From Roseiarcus sp963809245 (GTDB lineage: Bacteria > Pseudomonadota > Alphaproteobacteria > Rhizobiales > Beijerinckiaceae): a stretch of 64,000 nt of DNA. Below are positions 10,020 to 19,343 of the stretch, one piece after another. The position numbers were made by a program, and so were the translations under genes. Position 1 is the stretch's first letter. Each line of letters opens with the position of its first letter. The notes below the pieces were generated by a model. That model saw only the letters and a list, made by a program, of their open reading frames with translations, had not been told where the DNA came from and made no database searches. The stretch covers positions 1,048,183 through 1,112,182 of the forward strand of contig CAWEIU010000003.1 of the NCBI GenBank assembly GCA_963809245.1, given 5' to 3'.

Positions 10020-11513
10020 ATGAACGACACTCTCGTGGAATTGCGCAACGTCACAAAGACGTTCGGCGGCAGCCGGGCGCTCGACGAAGTGTCGCTTGCG
10101 CTGCACAAGGCGGAGATCCGTTGCCTTGCCGGAGAAAACGGCTGCGGCAAATCGACGGCGATCAAGATCATTTCCGGCGTCTATCAGCCCGACAGCGGCG
10201 AAATCCGGATCGACGGTCGGCCCATCGCGCATATGACGCCGATCGAGGCGGGCCGGCTCGGCGTGGAGGTCATCTATCAGGACTTTTCCCTGTTCGGGAA
10301 TTTGACGGTCGCCGAAAACCTGGCCCTCAATACGTTCTTGCACGAGCGCAGACGGTTCGTCGATTGGGGACGCCAGCGCCGGCTCGCCCGCGACGCGCTC
10401 GGTCGGCTGGGCGTCGACATCGATCTCGACGCCGAGGTCGCGCGATTGCCGACCGCATCCAAGCAAGTCATTTCCATCGCCCGAGCGCTGATGTCGGATG
10501 CGCGCCTCATCGTCATGGACGAGCCGACCACGGCCCTCACGCGCAAGGAAGTCGATCGCCTGATCGACATCGCACGCGCGATCAAGGTCTCGGGCGTGTC
10601 CGTTTTGTTCGTCACTCACAAGATCCGCGAGATACTTGAGATCAGCGACGCCGTTACCGTGATGCGCAACGGCCGCGTCGTCGTCGAGGGACCCATCGCC
10701 GATTTCGACGAAGCCTCGATCGTTCGGCACATGACCGGCCGCGAGCTGACCCACGAGATCTACGTTCGCGGGAACACGGAAGCAGAGCCCCGCCTGCAGG
10801 TCAAAGGGCTACGCCTGCCCGACGGCGCCGCGCCGATCGACCTGTCCCTCTACCCCGGCGACATTCTCGGCGTCGGCGGCCTCATCGGCTCCGGGCGAAC
10901 CGAACTTGCGCTGGCGCTCTTTGGCATGCAGCCCGACTACGAGGGCGAGATCGTCATCGACGGCCGGCCGATCGAATTGCGCAGCATCGGCGCGGCCGTG
11001 CGCAACGGCGTCGCCTATGTGCCGGAAGATCGGCTGACGGAAGGCCTCTTTCTGCCGCAGTCGATCGAGCGCAACATTCTCGCCAGCTCGCTCGACGACA
11101 TCGCCGGCCCGCTGTCGCTCGACTTCGCCGCGGCCGAGTCGCGGACGCGCACGATGCTGGCCGAGATGCGGATTTCGACGCGCGACCCGCAGACGCCGGT
11201 GATCAATCTCTCGGGAGGCAATCAGCAACGCGTCGTCTTGGCGCGCTGGCTGCTTACACGCGTCCGCATCCTCGTGCTCAACGGTCCCTCGGTCGGCGTT
11301 GACGTCGGATCGAAGGCCGAAATTCATCGGCTCATCCGCGCCCTCGCCGTCGAAAAGGGCGTCGCAGTGCTGATGATTTCGGACGACATTCCCGAACTGC
11401 TCGCCAACTGCAACGCGATCGTGCTCATGCACCGTGGCGCGATCGCAGCGCGCTTCTCGGCCGGAGAGACGGACGAGGCCGGCGTCGTCGAGCGGCTGAA
11501 GGCGCTGGCATGA
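10020..11513 (+). CDS. Sugar ABC transporter ATPase, duplicated domain (CUT2 type)
   Basis: Two-domain ATPase of 497 residues, as in RbsA/XylG/LsrA. The first half has Walker A GENGCGKST and Walker B LIVMDEPTTALT; the second half has GLIGSGRTEL and the signature LSGGNQQRVVLARWL near residue 400, with Walker B replaced by ILVLNGPSVGVDVGS. The second domain is normally degenerate in this family, but NGPSVG in place of the usual DEPTRG is noteworthy. The start lies after two hairpins; the stop overlaps the permease start (ATGA at 11510). Confidence 0.92.
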   Translation: MNDTLVELRNVTKTFGGSRALDEVSLALHKAEIRCLAGENGCGKSTAIKIISGVYQPDSGEIRIDGRPIAHMTPIEAGRLGVEVIYQDFSLFGNLTVAENLALNTFLHERRRFVDWGRQRRLARDALGRLGVDIDLDAEVARLPTASKQVISIARALMSDARLIVMDEPTTALTRKEVDRLIDIARAIKVSGVSVLFVTHKIREILEISDAVTVMRNGRVVVEGPIADFDEASIVRHMTGRELTHEIYVRGNTEAEPRLQVKGLRLPDGAAPIDLSLYPGDILGVGGLIGSGRTELALALFGMQPDYEGEIVIDGRPIELRSIGAAVRNGVAYVPEDRLTEGLFLPQSIERNILASSLDDIAGPLSLDFAAAESRTRTMLAEMRISTRDPQTPVINLSGGNQQRVVLARWLLTRVRILVLNGPSVGVDVGSKAEIHRLIRALAVEKGVAVLMISDDIPELLANCNAIVLMHRGAIAARFSAGETDEAGVVERLKALA

Positions 11514-12493
11514 CGGCTTATCTTTCGCGACGCCCGGAGTTCTACGTCGGACTGATCGTCCTGGCGACCATGGTGCTGATCGGCTTCGTCAATCCCGCCT
11601 TCTGGAGCCTCGACAATCTGTTCAGCCTGGCGCGCAGCAACGTCGTCATCGGCATCATGGCGCTCGGCGTGATGATGGTGATGATCTCCGGCGGCATCGA
11701 CGTTTCCTTTCCCGCCTTCGCGGTCGCGGCGATGTATCTCACGGTGCGCTGGATGGTCGCGACGAACTATACCGGCGTCGTCGCGCCTTTCATTGCGGCG
11801 ACGCTGATCGGTCTCGCGCTCGGCGCGCTCAACGCCTTCTGCGTTCGCGCTTTCCAAATGATCCCGCTGATTGTGACGCTGGGCACGGCGAGCGTCGTGC
11901 GCGGCCTGCTGCTCGGCGTGGTCGGCACCAGCGTCGTCAACATTGACCGTATGCCGCAATCGCTGATCGATTTTGGCCGCTCGCAAGTCATCGCTCTCCA
12001 GCACCGCGACGGAACGCAATACGGCTTGACCGCGATGGCGCTCATCTATCTCGCGCTCGCGGTCCTCGTCCATCTCGTGCTGAACTACACGATGATCGGA
12101 CGTAGCCTCTTCGCGTTTGGCGGCGCCCCCGAGGCCGCTAAGCGAGTTGGCTTCGACACGCGAAAGACGGTGTTCTTCGTCTATTGCGCCGCAGGCGCCC
12201 TCGCAGGATTTGCGGGGCTCTTGCACTCCTCGATGATCTGGCTCGCCAATCCCCGCGACTTTGTCGGCATGGAGCTCGACGTGATCGCGGCGGTCGTGCT
12301 CGGCGGCGCTTCGATCTTCGGCGGCAAGGGCAGCGTGCTCGGAACCGTGCTCGGTGTGTTTCTGCTGGTCATGATCAAGAATAGTCTCATTATCTTGCAC
12401 ATCGATTCGACTTGGCAGCAGTTCGCCGTCGGGGTGGTTATCGTCGCCGCGACAGCGCTGACCGCCTGGCGAGATCGGCGGAGGGACGCATGA
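11510..12493 (+). CDS. Sugar ABC transporter permease 1 (CUT2/RbsC type)
   Basis: Inner-membrane permease of 327 residues. The segments LIVLATMVLIGFVNPAFWS, VVIGIMALGVMMVMISGG and IDVSFPAFAVAAMYLTV match the branched-chain/ribose permease family, as does VVLGGASIFGGKGSVLGTVLG near the C terminus. It overlaps the ATPase stop and the next permease start by four bases each, so the three are translationally coupled. It probably forms a heterodimer with the second permease. Confidence 0.9.
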   Translation: MTAYLSRRPEFYVGLIVLATMVLIGFVNPAFWSLDNLFSLARSNVVIGIMALGVMMVMISGGIDVSFPAFAVAAMYLTVRWMVATNYTGVVAPFIAATLIGLALGALNAFCVRAFQMIPLIVTLGTASVVRGLLLGVVGTSVVNIDRMPQSLIDFGRSQVIALQHRDGTQYGLTAMALIYLALAVLVHLVLNYTMIGRSLFAFGGAPEAAKRVGFDTRKTVFFVYCAAGALAGFAGLLHSSMIWLANPRDFVGMELDVIAAVVLGGASIFGGKGSVLGTVLGVFLLVMIKNSLIILHIDSTWQQFAVGVVIVAATALTAWRDRRRDA

Positions 12494-13497
12494 ACGCCGG
12501 AGCGACCAAGGCCCGCGCCTTTGATTGGCGCCGCGCCCTTGCGATGGACATTCAGATCGCGCAGCTCTTGGCGATCACCGTGATCGTGTTCGTCGTCATG
12601 GCGGCGCTGAGCCCGGAAAAATTCTTGCGGCCCTACAACTTCGAGTCGATCACGTTCACGCTGCCTGAGCTTGGCCTGCTCTCGATCGCGGTCATGGTGA
12701 CGATGCTGACGGGCGGCATCGACCTGTCGATCGTCGGGGTCGCCAACCTCGCGGGCGTGCTGGCGGGCGAATGGTTTCACTGGCTCTCGCCGCACGCTTC
12801 CTCGGCGCTCGGGCCGTGGCCGGTCGCCGCGGCGATCGGGCTTGCCCTCCTTGTCGGTCTCGCCGCCGGTTCGATCAACGGCTTTCTCATCACCCGGCTG
12901 AAGATCACGCCCATCCTCGCCACGCTTGGCACCAGCCAGATGTTCGCGGGCCTGGCTTTGGCGATGACCGGAGGGCCGGCCATCGTCGGGTTCCCAGCGG
13001 CCTGGAACTTCGTCGGCAACGGCAAGCTGTTCGGGGTCGCCGTTCCCTTCGTCATTTTCGCCGCGCTCGCCTGCGCTGTCGGCTGGCTGCTGTCACGCAC
13101 CGCCTACGGCGTGCGCCTCATCCTGATCGGCTCCAACGCCAAGGCCGCCATCTTCGCCGGGCTCAACGTCGACTCGATCGTATTTCGCTCGTACGTGCTC
13201 TCAGGTTTCCTTGCGAGCGTTGCGGGCGTTATTCTCTCCGGGCGCACCAACGCCGCCAAGTCCGATTATGGCGTCTCCTATCTGCTGGAGGCCGTGCTTG
13301 TTTCGGTGCTGGGCGGCACGAATCCGGCCGGCGGGCGCGGCTCCGTGATCGGCGTCTGTCTCGCGGTGTTGGCGCTCATGCTGCTTGCCTCGGGATTCCA
13401 GATCCTGCGCTTTTCTAACTTTTTCATTGATTTCATCTGGGGCTCGTTCCTGCTCGGCGTCATCGCGCTCAACGTGTTGCGCGCCAAGCGGGTCTGA
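12490..13497 (+). CDS. Sugar ABC transporter permease 2 (CUT2/RbsC type)
   Basis: Second inner-membrane permease, 335 residues. The same family pattern appears: MVTMLTGGIDLSIVGVANLAG, NGFLITRLKITPILATLGT and VLGGTNPAGGRGSVIGV. The start at 12490 overlaps the first permease stop (ATGA). The 78-base longer frame from 12412 is rejected because it lies inside the previous gene. It is followed after 23 bases, with the ribosome site AAGGAGA, by the ribokinase-like gene. Confidence 0.9.
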   Translation: MNAGATKARAFDWRRALAMDIQIAQLLAITVIVFVVMAALSPEKFLRPYNFESITFTLPELGLLSIAVMVTMLTGGIDLSIVGVANLAGVLAGEWFHWLSPHASSALGPWPVAAAIGLALLVGLAAGSINGFLITRLKITPILATLGTSQMFAGLALAMTGGPAIVGFPAAWNFVGNGKLFGVAVPFVIFAALACAVGWLLSRTAYGVRLILIGSNAKAAIFAGLNVDSIVFRSYVLSGFLASVAGVILSGRTNAAKSDYGVSYLLEAVLVSVLGGTNPAGGRGSVIGVCLAVLALMLLASGFQILRFSNFFIDFIWGSFLLGVIALNVLRAKRV

Positions 13498-13520
13498 GGA
13501 ACAGCGACAAGGAGACGGAC

Positions 13521-14447
13521 ATGTCCATCCGCGTCCCGCGCATAGCCGTCGTCGGCAGCAACATGATCGACCTCGTCACCTACGTCGATCGCATGCCCGC
13601 GCGCGGCGAAACCGTCGAAGCGCCAAGCTTCGAAATCGGTCATGGCGGCAAGGGGGCCAACCAGGCGGTGGCGGCGGCCAAGCTCGGCGCCGACGTCGTC
13701 ATGGTGACCAAAGTCGGCGACGACATGTTCGCCGACGCGACGATTCGCAATTTCCAATCGTTCGGCATCGACACGAAGCATGTCCGGCGCGTGCCCGGCG
13801 CGTCGAGCGGCGTCGCGCCCATCTTCGTCGAGAAGTCGGGCGAGAACTCCATTCTGATCGTCAAGGGCGCGAACGCTCAGCTCTCGCCCGGCGACGTCGA
13901 GCGCGCCGCCGACGATCTCAGGACGTGCGACCTCATCTTGCTGCAATTGGAAGTGCCGCTTGAGACCGTGTACGCGACGATCGCTTTCGGCAAGACGCAC
14001 GGAGTGCGGACTTTGCTCAATCCCGCGCCGGCCAATCGACACCTTGCGCTCGAAAGAATCCGGGACGTCACTTTGTTCGCGCCCAACGAAACAGAGCTCG
14101 CCGCCCTCACCGGCCAGCCTGTGGAGAGCGATGAAGAGGTCGCAAAGGCGGCTCAGACGCTGGTCAGCCAGGGCATCGAAGCGGTGATAGTCACGCTCGG
14201 CGCGCGGGGCGCATTGCTGGTGACGGCATCGGAGCGCCGCCGCGTCGCGCCCGTCGTCGTCGATGCAATCGACACCACGGGCGCCGGCGACGCGTTCATT
14301 GGCAGCTTCGCGCGTTACTACGCCGGCGGAGCGACGCTTGACGACGCACTCGATGTCGCAGCGCGATACGCCGCCAATTCCGTCACGCGCAACGGGACGC
14401 AGAAATCCTACGCGACACGGGCCGAGTTCGAGCGCCTGTCGCGGTAG
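13521..14447 (+). CDS. rbsK: Ribokinase-family sugar kinase
   Basis: PfkB-family kinase of 308 residues that phosphorylates the imported sugar with ATP in the cytoplasm. The substrate-end motif is GHGGKGANQAVAAAKLGA (about 38-55), and the C-terminal anion-hole/catalytic motif is DTTGAGDAFIGSFARYY with the catalytic Asp at about residue 256. NPAPA and NETELAALTG match ribokinase rather than fructokinase. AGGAGA precedes the start. Context (CUT2 importer, RbsD/FucU mutarotase) supports a ribokinase-like role, although the real sugar could be another pentose. Confidence 0.82.
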   Translation: MSIRVPRIAVVGSNMIDLVTYVDRMPARGETVEAPSFEIGHGGKGANQAVAAAKLGADVVMVTKVGDDMFADATIRNFQSFGIDTKHVRRVPGASSGVAPIFVEKSGENSILIVKGANAQLSPGDVERAADDLRTCDLILLQLEVPLETVYATIAFGKTHGVRTLLNPAPANRHLALERIRDVTLFAPNETELAALTGQPVESDEEVAKAAQTLVSQGIEAVIVTLGARGALLVTASERRRVAPVVVDAIDTTGAGDAFIGSFARYYAGGATLDDALDVAARYAANSVTRNGTQKSYATRAEFERLSR

Positions 14448-14482
14448 ACCCATTTGGCCTGTCGTTCAAGGAGACCTTCGCC

Positions 14483-14929
14483 ATGCTCATCGGGATTGAT
14501 TCGGTTCTAGACGCCGATTTGTTGTACGTCCTACGAGCTATGGGGCACGGCGACACGCTCGCGGTGGTCGACGCCAACTACCCCGCGACGACGACCGCGA
14601 ATTACACGCTGCGGCGTGGACCTATCACCCTCAACGGCGTCGATGCGCCGCGCGCCATCGCGGCGATCCTTTCGGTCATGCCGATCGATACGTTCGTGCC
14701 CGATCCGGTGGCGCGCATGGAGGTCGTCGGCGACCCCCGCGCCCTGCCCCCGGTGCAGGCGGAAGTGCAAGCGATTGTCGACCGAGCGTTTGGCAAACCG
14801 CTGCCCCTCGCCGGGGTCGAACGAATGGCGTTCTACCAGCAGGCGCGCAGCGCTTTCGCGGTCGTCGCGACGAGCGAACGCCGGCACTATGGATGCTTTC
14901 TTCTCAAGAAGGGCGTTTTGCCGGCCTGA
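14483..14929 (+). CDS. RbsD/FucU-family sugar mutarotase
   Basis: Small cytoplasmic enzyme of 148 residues that interconverts pyranose/furanose forms or anomers of an aldose, supplying the kinase with the right form. The catalytic His is in RAMGHGDTLAVVDANYPA, the typical FucU/RbsD signature, and the C-terminal aromatic region is YGCFLLKKGV. AAGGAGA lies upstream. It follows the kinase by 35 bases in the same operon. FucU is favoured over RbsD by MGHGD and DANYPA. Confidence 0.87.
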   Translation: MLIGIDSVLDADLLYVLRAMGHGDTLAVVDANYPATTTANYTLRRGPITLNGVDAPRAIAAILSVMPIDTFVPDPVARMEVVGDPRALPPVQAEVQAIVDRAFGKPLPLAGVERMAFYQQARSAFAVVATSERRHYGCFLLKKGVLPA

Positions 14930-15114
14930 GAGTCACCCGGCGCCGGACTGTCTCGTGGGACCCACAATCCCACGCTCGGCGAGCAAATCCTCGACGTCGA
15001 GAAAGCTCAGCGGGAACCGGTATGCGATGTAGCTGATTTTCGCCCTCCTTTGGCTACCGGGCCGCCAGAGACGCCGCAAGTTCGACCCGGCGCGATTCAC
15101 ACCAGGATAAGTCA

Positions 15115-16098
15115 ATGACGCTCAGCGTTCTCTACATTGGCGGCACCGGTCAGATCTCCCTGCCGTGTGTCGAGGCTTCCGTCGCGGCCGGCCACAAGGT
15201 GACAGTGCTGAACCGCGGCCAGACAAACGTGCCGTTGCCGAAAGGCGTTGTGTCGCTTGTCGGTGACATGAACGACGTCGCGTACGACGACCTGGCAGAC
15301 AGGCGTTTTGACGCGGTCGCCCAGTTCCGCGCCTATACACCGGCCCATCTGGAGCGCGACATCGCGACCTTCACGGGGAAAACTGGACAGTATGTTTTCA
15401 TATCGTCGGCGTCTGTCTACGAGAAGCCGGTCAGACACTACATGATGACAGAAAACACGCGGCTGGAGAACAAGTATTGGGAATACAGCCGCCATAAGAT
15501 AGCTTGCGAGCTCCTCCTCCGCAATCAGGACAAGCTCGTCTATACGATCGTGCGACCGAGTCACACAGTCCGGACGGGCATGCCGATCCAGGTGGGCGCC
15601 CCCGATGTTGCGATACGGCGCATGATCGCTGGAAAAAAGGTCGTTGTCGCGGGCGACGGGTCATCCCTATGGACGCTTACTCGGTCCGTCGATGTCGCGC
15701 AGCCGTTGGTTCGCCTGCTCGGCAATTCCAAGGCGCTCAACGACGACTTTCACATCACAACCGACCGCGGCTTCACCTGGAACCAGATCCACGAGGCCAT
15801 CGCGCGCGGCTTCGGAGTCGAGGCGCGGCACGCCCATGTGCCGACCGACACGCTGGTCCGCTACAACGGGGAATGGGAAGGTCCGCTGATGGGCGACAAG
15901 ACATGGTCCGCCCTCTTCGACAACTCCAAAGTCAAGAGCGTCGTGGGTCCGTTCCACGCATCACAAGATATCGATGAAATCCTGGAAGAGTCGATTATAC
16001 ACGCCAAGCAGCGCCTGAAGGCCGCGGCGCCGCTCGAAGGTGAAGAGAACCAGCTTATCGACCGGATCATCGCCGCCCAAGACGCGATGAGGCCATGA
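15115..16098 (+). CDS. NAD(P)-dependent epimerase/dehydratase (extended SDR)
   Basis: Extended short-chain dehydrogenase of 327 residues. The nucleotide-binding motif is YIGGTGQIS (residues 6-14), and the catalytic Tyr-x-x-x-Lys is YSRHK after ISSASVYEKP. It resembles NAD-dependent epimerases annotated in sugar-catabolic operons. It lies 185 bases after the FucU/RbsD gene on the same strand; the gap shows no gene. It may oxidise or epimerise the imported sugar. I cannot assign a substrate. Confidence 0.78.
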   Translation: MTLSVLYIGGTGQISLPCVEASVAAGHKVTVLNRGQTNVPLPKGVVSLVGDMNDVAYDDLADRRFDAVAQFRAYTPAHLERDIATFTGKTGQYVFISSASVYEKPVRHYMMTENTRLENKYWEYSRHKIACELLLRNQDKLVYTIVRPSHTVRTGMPIQVGAPDVAIRRMIAGKKVVVAGDGSSLWTLTRSVDVAQPLVRLLGNSKALNDDFHITTDRGFTWNQIHEAIARGFGVEARHAHVPTDTLVRYNGEWEGPLMGDKTWSALFDNSKVKSVVGPFHASQDIDEILEESIIHAKQRLKAAAPLEGEENQLIDRIIAAQDAMRP

Positions 16099-16265
16099 TC
16101 CGGCTGCCGATGTTGACACCCGACAAACCCGCCGCGGCTGCGAGCCGCCGGTTGTTGGCAAACGGCGCGCCTGCGGCGGCGCGCGTGATCATGCGATTGT
16201 CCACATTCGGCTCGCCGACTGTTTGCCAAGTCAGACATTGCGCCACTTATCATGCGTCCGCACAC

Positions 16266-16466
16266 TCAGGCCAATTCCTTCAAGACATCGCCGAGAATGC
16301 TGATCAGTTCGTCGATCTGCGCCTTCGAGATCATCAGTGGCGGCGAGAGGGCGATGATGTCGCCGGCGGTGCGGATCAGCAAGCCCTTCTCGTAGGCCTT
16401 CAGGAAGGCCGAGAAGGCGCGCTTGGTGGGCTTCGCGTGCACGCAATGGAACGCCATGAAGTAGCC
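16266..16466 (-). pseudogene. C-terminal remnant of a class III aminotransferase
   Basis: The last 65 or so codons (RAFSAFLKAYEKGLLIRTAG, ALSPPLMISKAQIDELIS) match the C terminus of PLP-dependent class III aminotransferases (omega-amino acid:pyruvate type). The preceding residues of the same frame do not match, and no PLP-lysine domain is present nearby, so about 85 percent of the gene is missing. It ends at TGA 16266. It borders an IS remnant and probably records a deletion. Confidence 0.75.
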
Positions 16467-16942
16467 GTTATAAAGATCTACACAGACTCGGCTCGAAATT
16501 GGACGCGACAACGAACCAGCGCCGATCAAGCTCAAGAGAATTTCGCGGTGCTCCCGGCGAGTCATGTTCGACGATCGTCGGCCCAATGCAATGGGCCCAG
16601 ATGTTGTTTTGACGTTTCCGGGCGATCGGCTTGATACGATTGGATCGGCAATACCATCGTGCGATATCGGCCTCCCGCGGCCCGCTCAATTTAGTGGGGC
16701 CGGACTTGATCCTGGAGTTCCGGGAGATCGTGACCGCAATCGAGGCCGACGATGAGGCCAGGTTCGTGGTCTTCGACGACGCGGTCGGACGGGTCTTCTT
16801 GAATCCTAGCCAATTTCAGGCGAAACTTGAGGATCTGGAGGCGTGGCCGGCCAGTAAGCGCTCGCGGTGCGAAGAGAGGCGGGTTCGCGTCTCGATGCAG
16901 CTCGGCTCCGTAGAGCGCTGCCGCCGAGGCGGAAGGCGCCGC
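16467..16942. other. Non-coding or scrambled interval between two gene remnants
   Basis: Several short open frames occur on both strands, but none gives a recognisable protein. Bounded by the aminotransferase remnant and the transposase remnant, it looks like deletion or insertion debris. Confidence 0.5.
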
Positions 16943-17014
16943 CGTCTCGCCGGCCAAAAACTCCTGAGCGGCCTGGCGTTTGAACTCGATGCTGTGACTG
17001 CGATGCTTGGCCAT
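16943..17014 (-). pseudogene. N-terminal remnant of an IS3-like transposase OrfA
   Basis: From ATG 17014 the frame reads MAKHRSHSIEFKRQAAQEFL then AGET, a typical opening of IS3-family OrfA proteins. After about 24 residues the similarity stops; the rest of the frame (APSASAAALYGAEL) is unrelated. It lies head to head with the FUSC gene, whose start overlaps this remnant, so the IS may have supplied or disturbed the 5 prime end of that gene. Confidence 0.65.
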
Positions 17015-17036
17015 GGGCTGCCGTCGAGAATATTCC

Positions 17037-19136
17037 ATGACCGGCTTTAGATATGAACAACGCGTCAGCTCCCATTGGTGGCCCACTGTTGCGATCGGGT
17101 GGGCCCATCGGTTTGGGGCTGCGGAGCAAGGGCTGCGCGCCGCAGCGCCTGCACTGTTGTTTGGGCTACGTCTATGGGCTTCCGTTTCTCTCGCGCTTTA
17201 CGTCGCGTTCTGGCTCCAGCTCGACAATCCGTTTTGGGCGGGCGCCTCAGCGGCCATCGTGTGCCAACCACAGCTCGGCGCCTCCTTGCGCAAAGGGTGG
17301 TTTCGCGTAATCGGCACTGTGATCGGCGCCTCCATGACCGTGCTGTTGGTCGCCTGCTTCCCGCAGGATCGCGCGCTATTTCTCGTGGCCCTGACCGTGT
17401 GGGCTGCAGCGTGCGCTTTCGCCGCCACGCTATTGCGCAACTTCGGGTCCTACTCCGCTGCGCTCGCCGGCTATACGGTGGCGATCATTACCGGTGACTT
17501 ATTCGGATCCGTCGGCGGCGTGGATGCAAACGCCGCGTTTCTACTGGCCGTCGCCCGCACCAGCGAGATCTGCCTCGGCATCGTCTGCGCTGGCGTTGTT
17601 CTCGCGGGCACCGATCTCGGCGGCGCTCGGCGCCGGCTGGCTGAACAGTTCGCGGATCTGTCGGCCGGGATCACCGCCGGCTTCGCCGACACATTGGCGA
17701 CGGCGGGGCGCGAATACGCCGACATGCAGCCCGTTCGTCGCCAATTCGTTCGGCGCGTCGTCGCCCTTGATCCCGTGATCGACCAGACGCTCGGGGAATC
17801 GGCGGAGATTCGCTATTACTCGCCGGTTTTGCAGAACGCGGTGGACGGGCTGTTCACGGCGCTCTCCGGCTGGCGCGCGATTGCCAATCACTTGCACCAA
17901 CTGCAAGCTGTGGAGGCCCGCCAAGACGTCGCCGCCGTGCTCGAAACCGTGCCGCCGGAGCTGCGATCGGCGTCGCAGTCGGGCGCATCGGACTGGACCG
18001 ACGACCCGGTCGCTCTGCACAGGATCTGCGAGATGACCGTGCGGCAATTGATCGCGCTGCCGGCCGAGACGCCGTCGGCGCGTATGCTAGCCGACAAAGC
18101 GGCCGAGACGTTCGCCGGGATCGCGCATGCGCTCAACGGCCTTGCGTTGCTTACTGCCGATCCGGCGCAACCCGTTCCGCGCCGCCGCCTCAAGCACCTT
18201 CGCGTGGCCGATTGGCTGCCCGCGCAGGTCAATGCCTGCCGCGCCTTCGTCACGATCGGCGCCGTTGGGCTGTTCTGGATCATTACCGCCTGGCCGGGCG
18301 GCGGGAGCGCAATAACGTTCGCGTCAATCGTCGTGCTGCTGTTCGCCCCGCGCGCGGAACAGGCTTATAGCGGCGCCCTATTCTTCATCCTGGGCGTCAC
18401 CCTGGACGTGGTCATCGCGGCGATCGTCTTGTTTGCGGTCCTGCCAGCACTTGGTGTGGAGACCTTTGCCGGATTCAGCCTCGTGCTTGCGGTTTGCCTA
18501 CCGCCGATGGGCGCGCTCCTGGCGCAAGCGCGGCAGCCATGGCAGGTCGGGGTGTTCACCGGGATGGCGATGCTGTTCATACCGCTGCTGCAGCCGGCCA
18601 ACCCGATGACCTACGACCTCCAGGCGTTTTACAACACCAGTTCGGTGATCGTCATCGGCGCCGGTTTTGGGGCGCTGTCGTTTCGCCTGCTGCCGCCCTT
18701 ATCGCCCGCGTTCCGCGCGCGCCGGCTGCTCGCATTGACCTTGCGCGATCTGCGCGGTCTCGCGGTCGGTCGCTGCCGAGATGACTGGGAGAGCCTTGTA
18801 CGCGGTCGGCTTTCCGCCATGCCGGACGCGGCGACGCTGCTGCAGGGCGCGCAGCTCATGACGGCTCTCTCGGCCGGCAGCGAGATCATCCACCTGCGAC
18901 ACGCCGCACCTCGCCTTGGCCTCGGTCCACAGCTTGACGCCGCCCTAGCGGCGCTGGCGGAGGCCGACAGCGCGCGGGCTATCGCTGGACTTTCCCGGAT
19001 CGAGCGTATGCTCGCCCCCGACGCCGCCGATGGACCGCCAAGCCAAGCGGTCCTGCGGGTGCAGGGCAGCATTCTCGTGCTCTCCGAGGCTCTGGCGAAG
19101 CACGCCGCCTACTTCGATGATGAGGCGCGGGCATGA
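17037..19136 (+). CDS. FUSC-family inner-membrane efflux protein (AaeB/fusaric acid resistance-like)
   Basis: Inner-membrane component of about 699 residues. Two hydrophobic halves (RLWASVSLALYVAFWLQLDN, GGSAITFASIVVLLFAPRAE) surround a long soluble segment, and PFWAGASAAIVCQPQLGASL is the FUSC family signature. It works with the HlyD and DUF1656 proteins encoded downstream to expel aromatic acids or drugs. The start is uncertain: ATGs at 17007 and 17037 are both inside or next to an IS remnant, and the first 30 or so residues do not look conserved. Stop and next start overlap (ATGA). Confidence 0.87.
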   Translation: MTGFRYEQRVSSHWWPTVAIGWAHRFGAAEQGLRAAAPALLFGLRLWASVSLALYVAFWLQLDNPFWAGASAAIVCQPQLGASLRKGWFRVIGTVIGASMTVLLVACFPQDRALFLVALTVWAAACAFAATLLRNFGSYSAALAGYTVAIITGDLFGSVGGVDANAAFLLAVARTSEICLGIVCAGVVLAGTDLGGARRRLAEQFADLSAGITAGFADTLATAGREYADMQPVRRQFVRRVVALDPVIDQTLGESAEIRYYSPVLQNAVDGLFTALSGWRAIANHLHQLQAVEARQDVAAVLETVPPELRSASQSGASDWTDDPVALHRICEMTVRQLIALPAETPSARMLADKAAETFAGIAHALNGLALLTADPAQPVPRRRLKHLRVADWLPAQVNACRAFVTIGAVGLFWIITAWPGGGSAITFASIVVLLFAPRAEQAYSGALFFILGVTLDVVIAAIVLFAVLPALGVETFAGFSLVLAVCLPPMGALLAQARQPWQVGVFTGMAMLFIPLLQPANPMTYDLQAFYNTSSVIVIGAGFGALSFRLLPPLSPAFRARRLLALTLRDLRGLAVGRCRDDWESLVRGRLSAMPDAATLLQGAQLMTALSAGSEIIHLRHAAPRLGLGPQLDAALAALAEADSARAIAGLSRIERMLAPDAADGPPSQAVLRVQGSILVLSEALAKHAAYFDDEARA

Positions 19137-19336
19137 AGTTCGTCGAGGTCAATCTGTTCGGGGTGTATGTGGCGCCGATCTCGCTGATGCTGGTCGCCGC
19201 CTGGCTGGTCACGATTGCGCTGCGCCGGCTTGCCGCGCGTTACGGGCTGCTGCGTTATGTGTGGCATCCAGCGCTGTTCATGTTGGCGGTCTACATGATC
19301 GTTCTGTCGTCGATCGTTTTATTTGTGGCGCGGTGA
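19133..19336 (+). CDS. DUF1656 small membrane protein (AaeX-like)
   Basis: A 67-residue protein with two hydrophobic segments (FGVYVAPISLMLVAAWLVTI and PALFMLAVYMIVLSSIVLFV). Such DUF1656/AaeX proteins sit between the FUSC and HlyD genes in aromatic-acid efflux operons, as here. It overlaps the FUSC stop by four bases and is followed by the HlyD gene after seven bases. Function in the pump is not established. Confidence 0.88.
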   Translation: MKFVEVNLFGVYVAPISLMLVAAWLVTIALRRLAARYGLLRYVWHPALFMLAVYMIVLSSIVLFVAR

Positions 19337-19343
19337 GGCAGCG

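Noticed and set aside
11324..12400. Minus-strand open frame of 358 codons
   Set aside because: Antisense to the CUT2 permease; low-complexity His/Asp/Arg/Glu composition.
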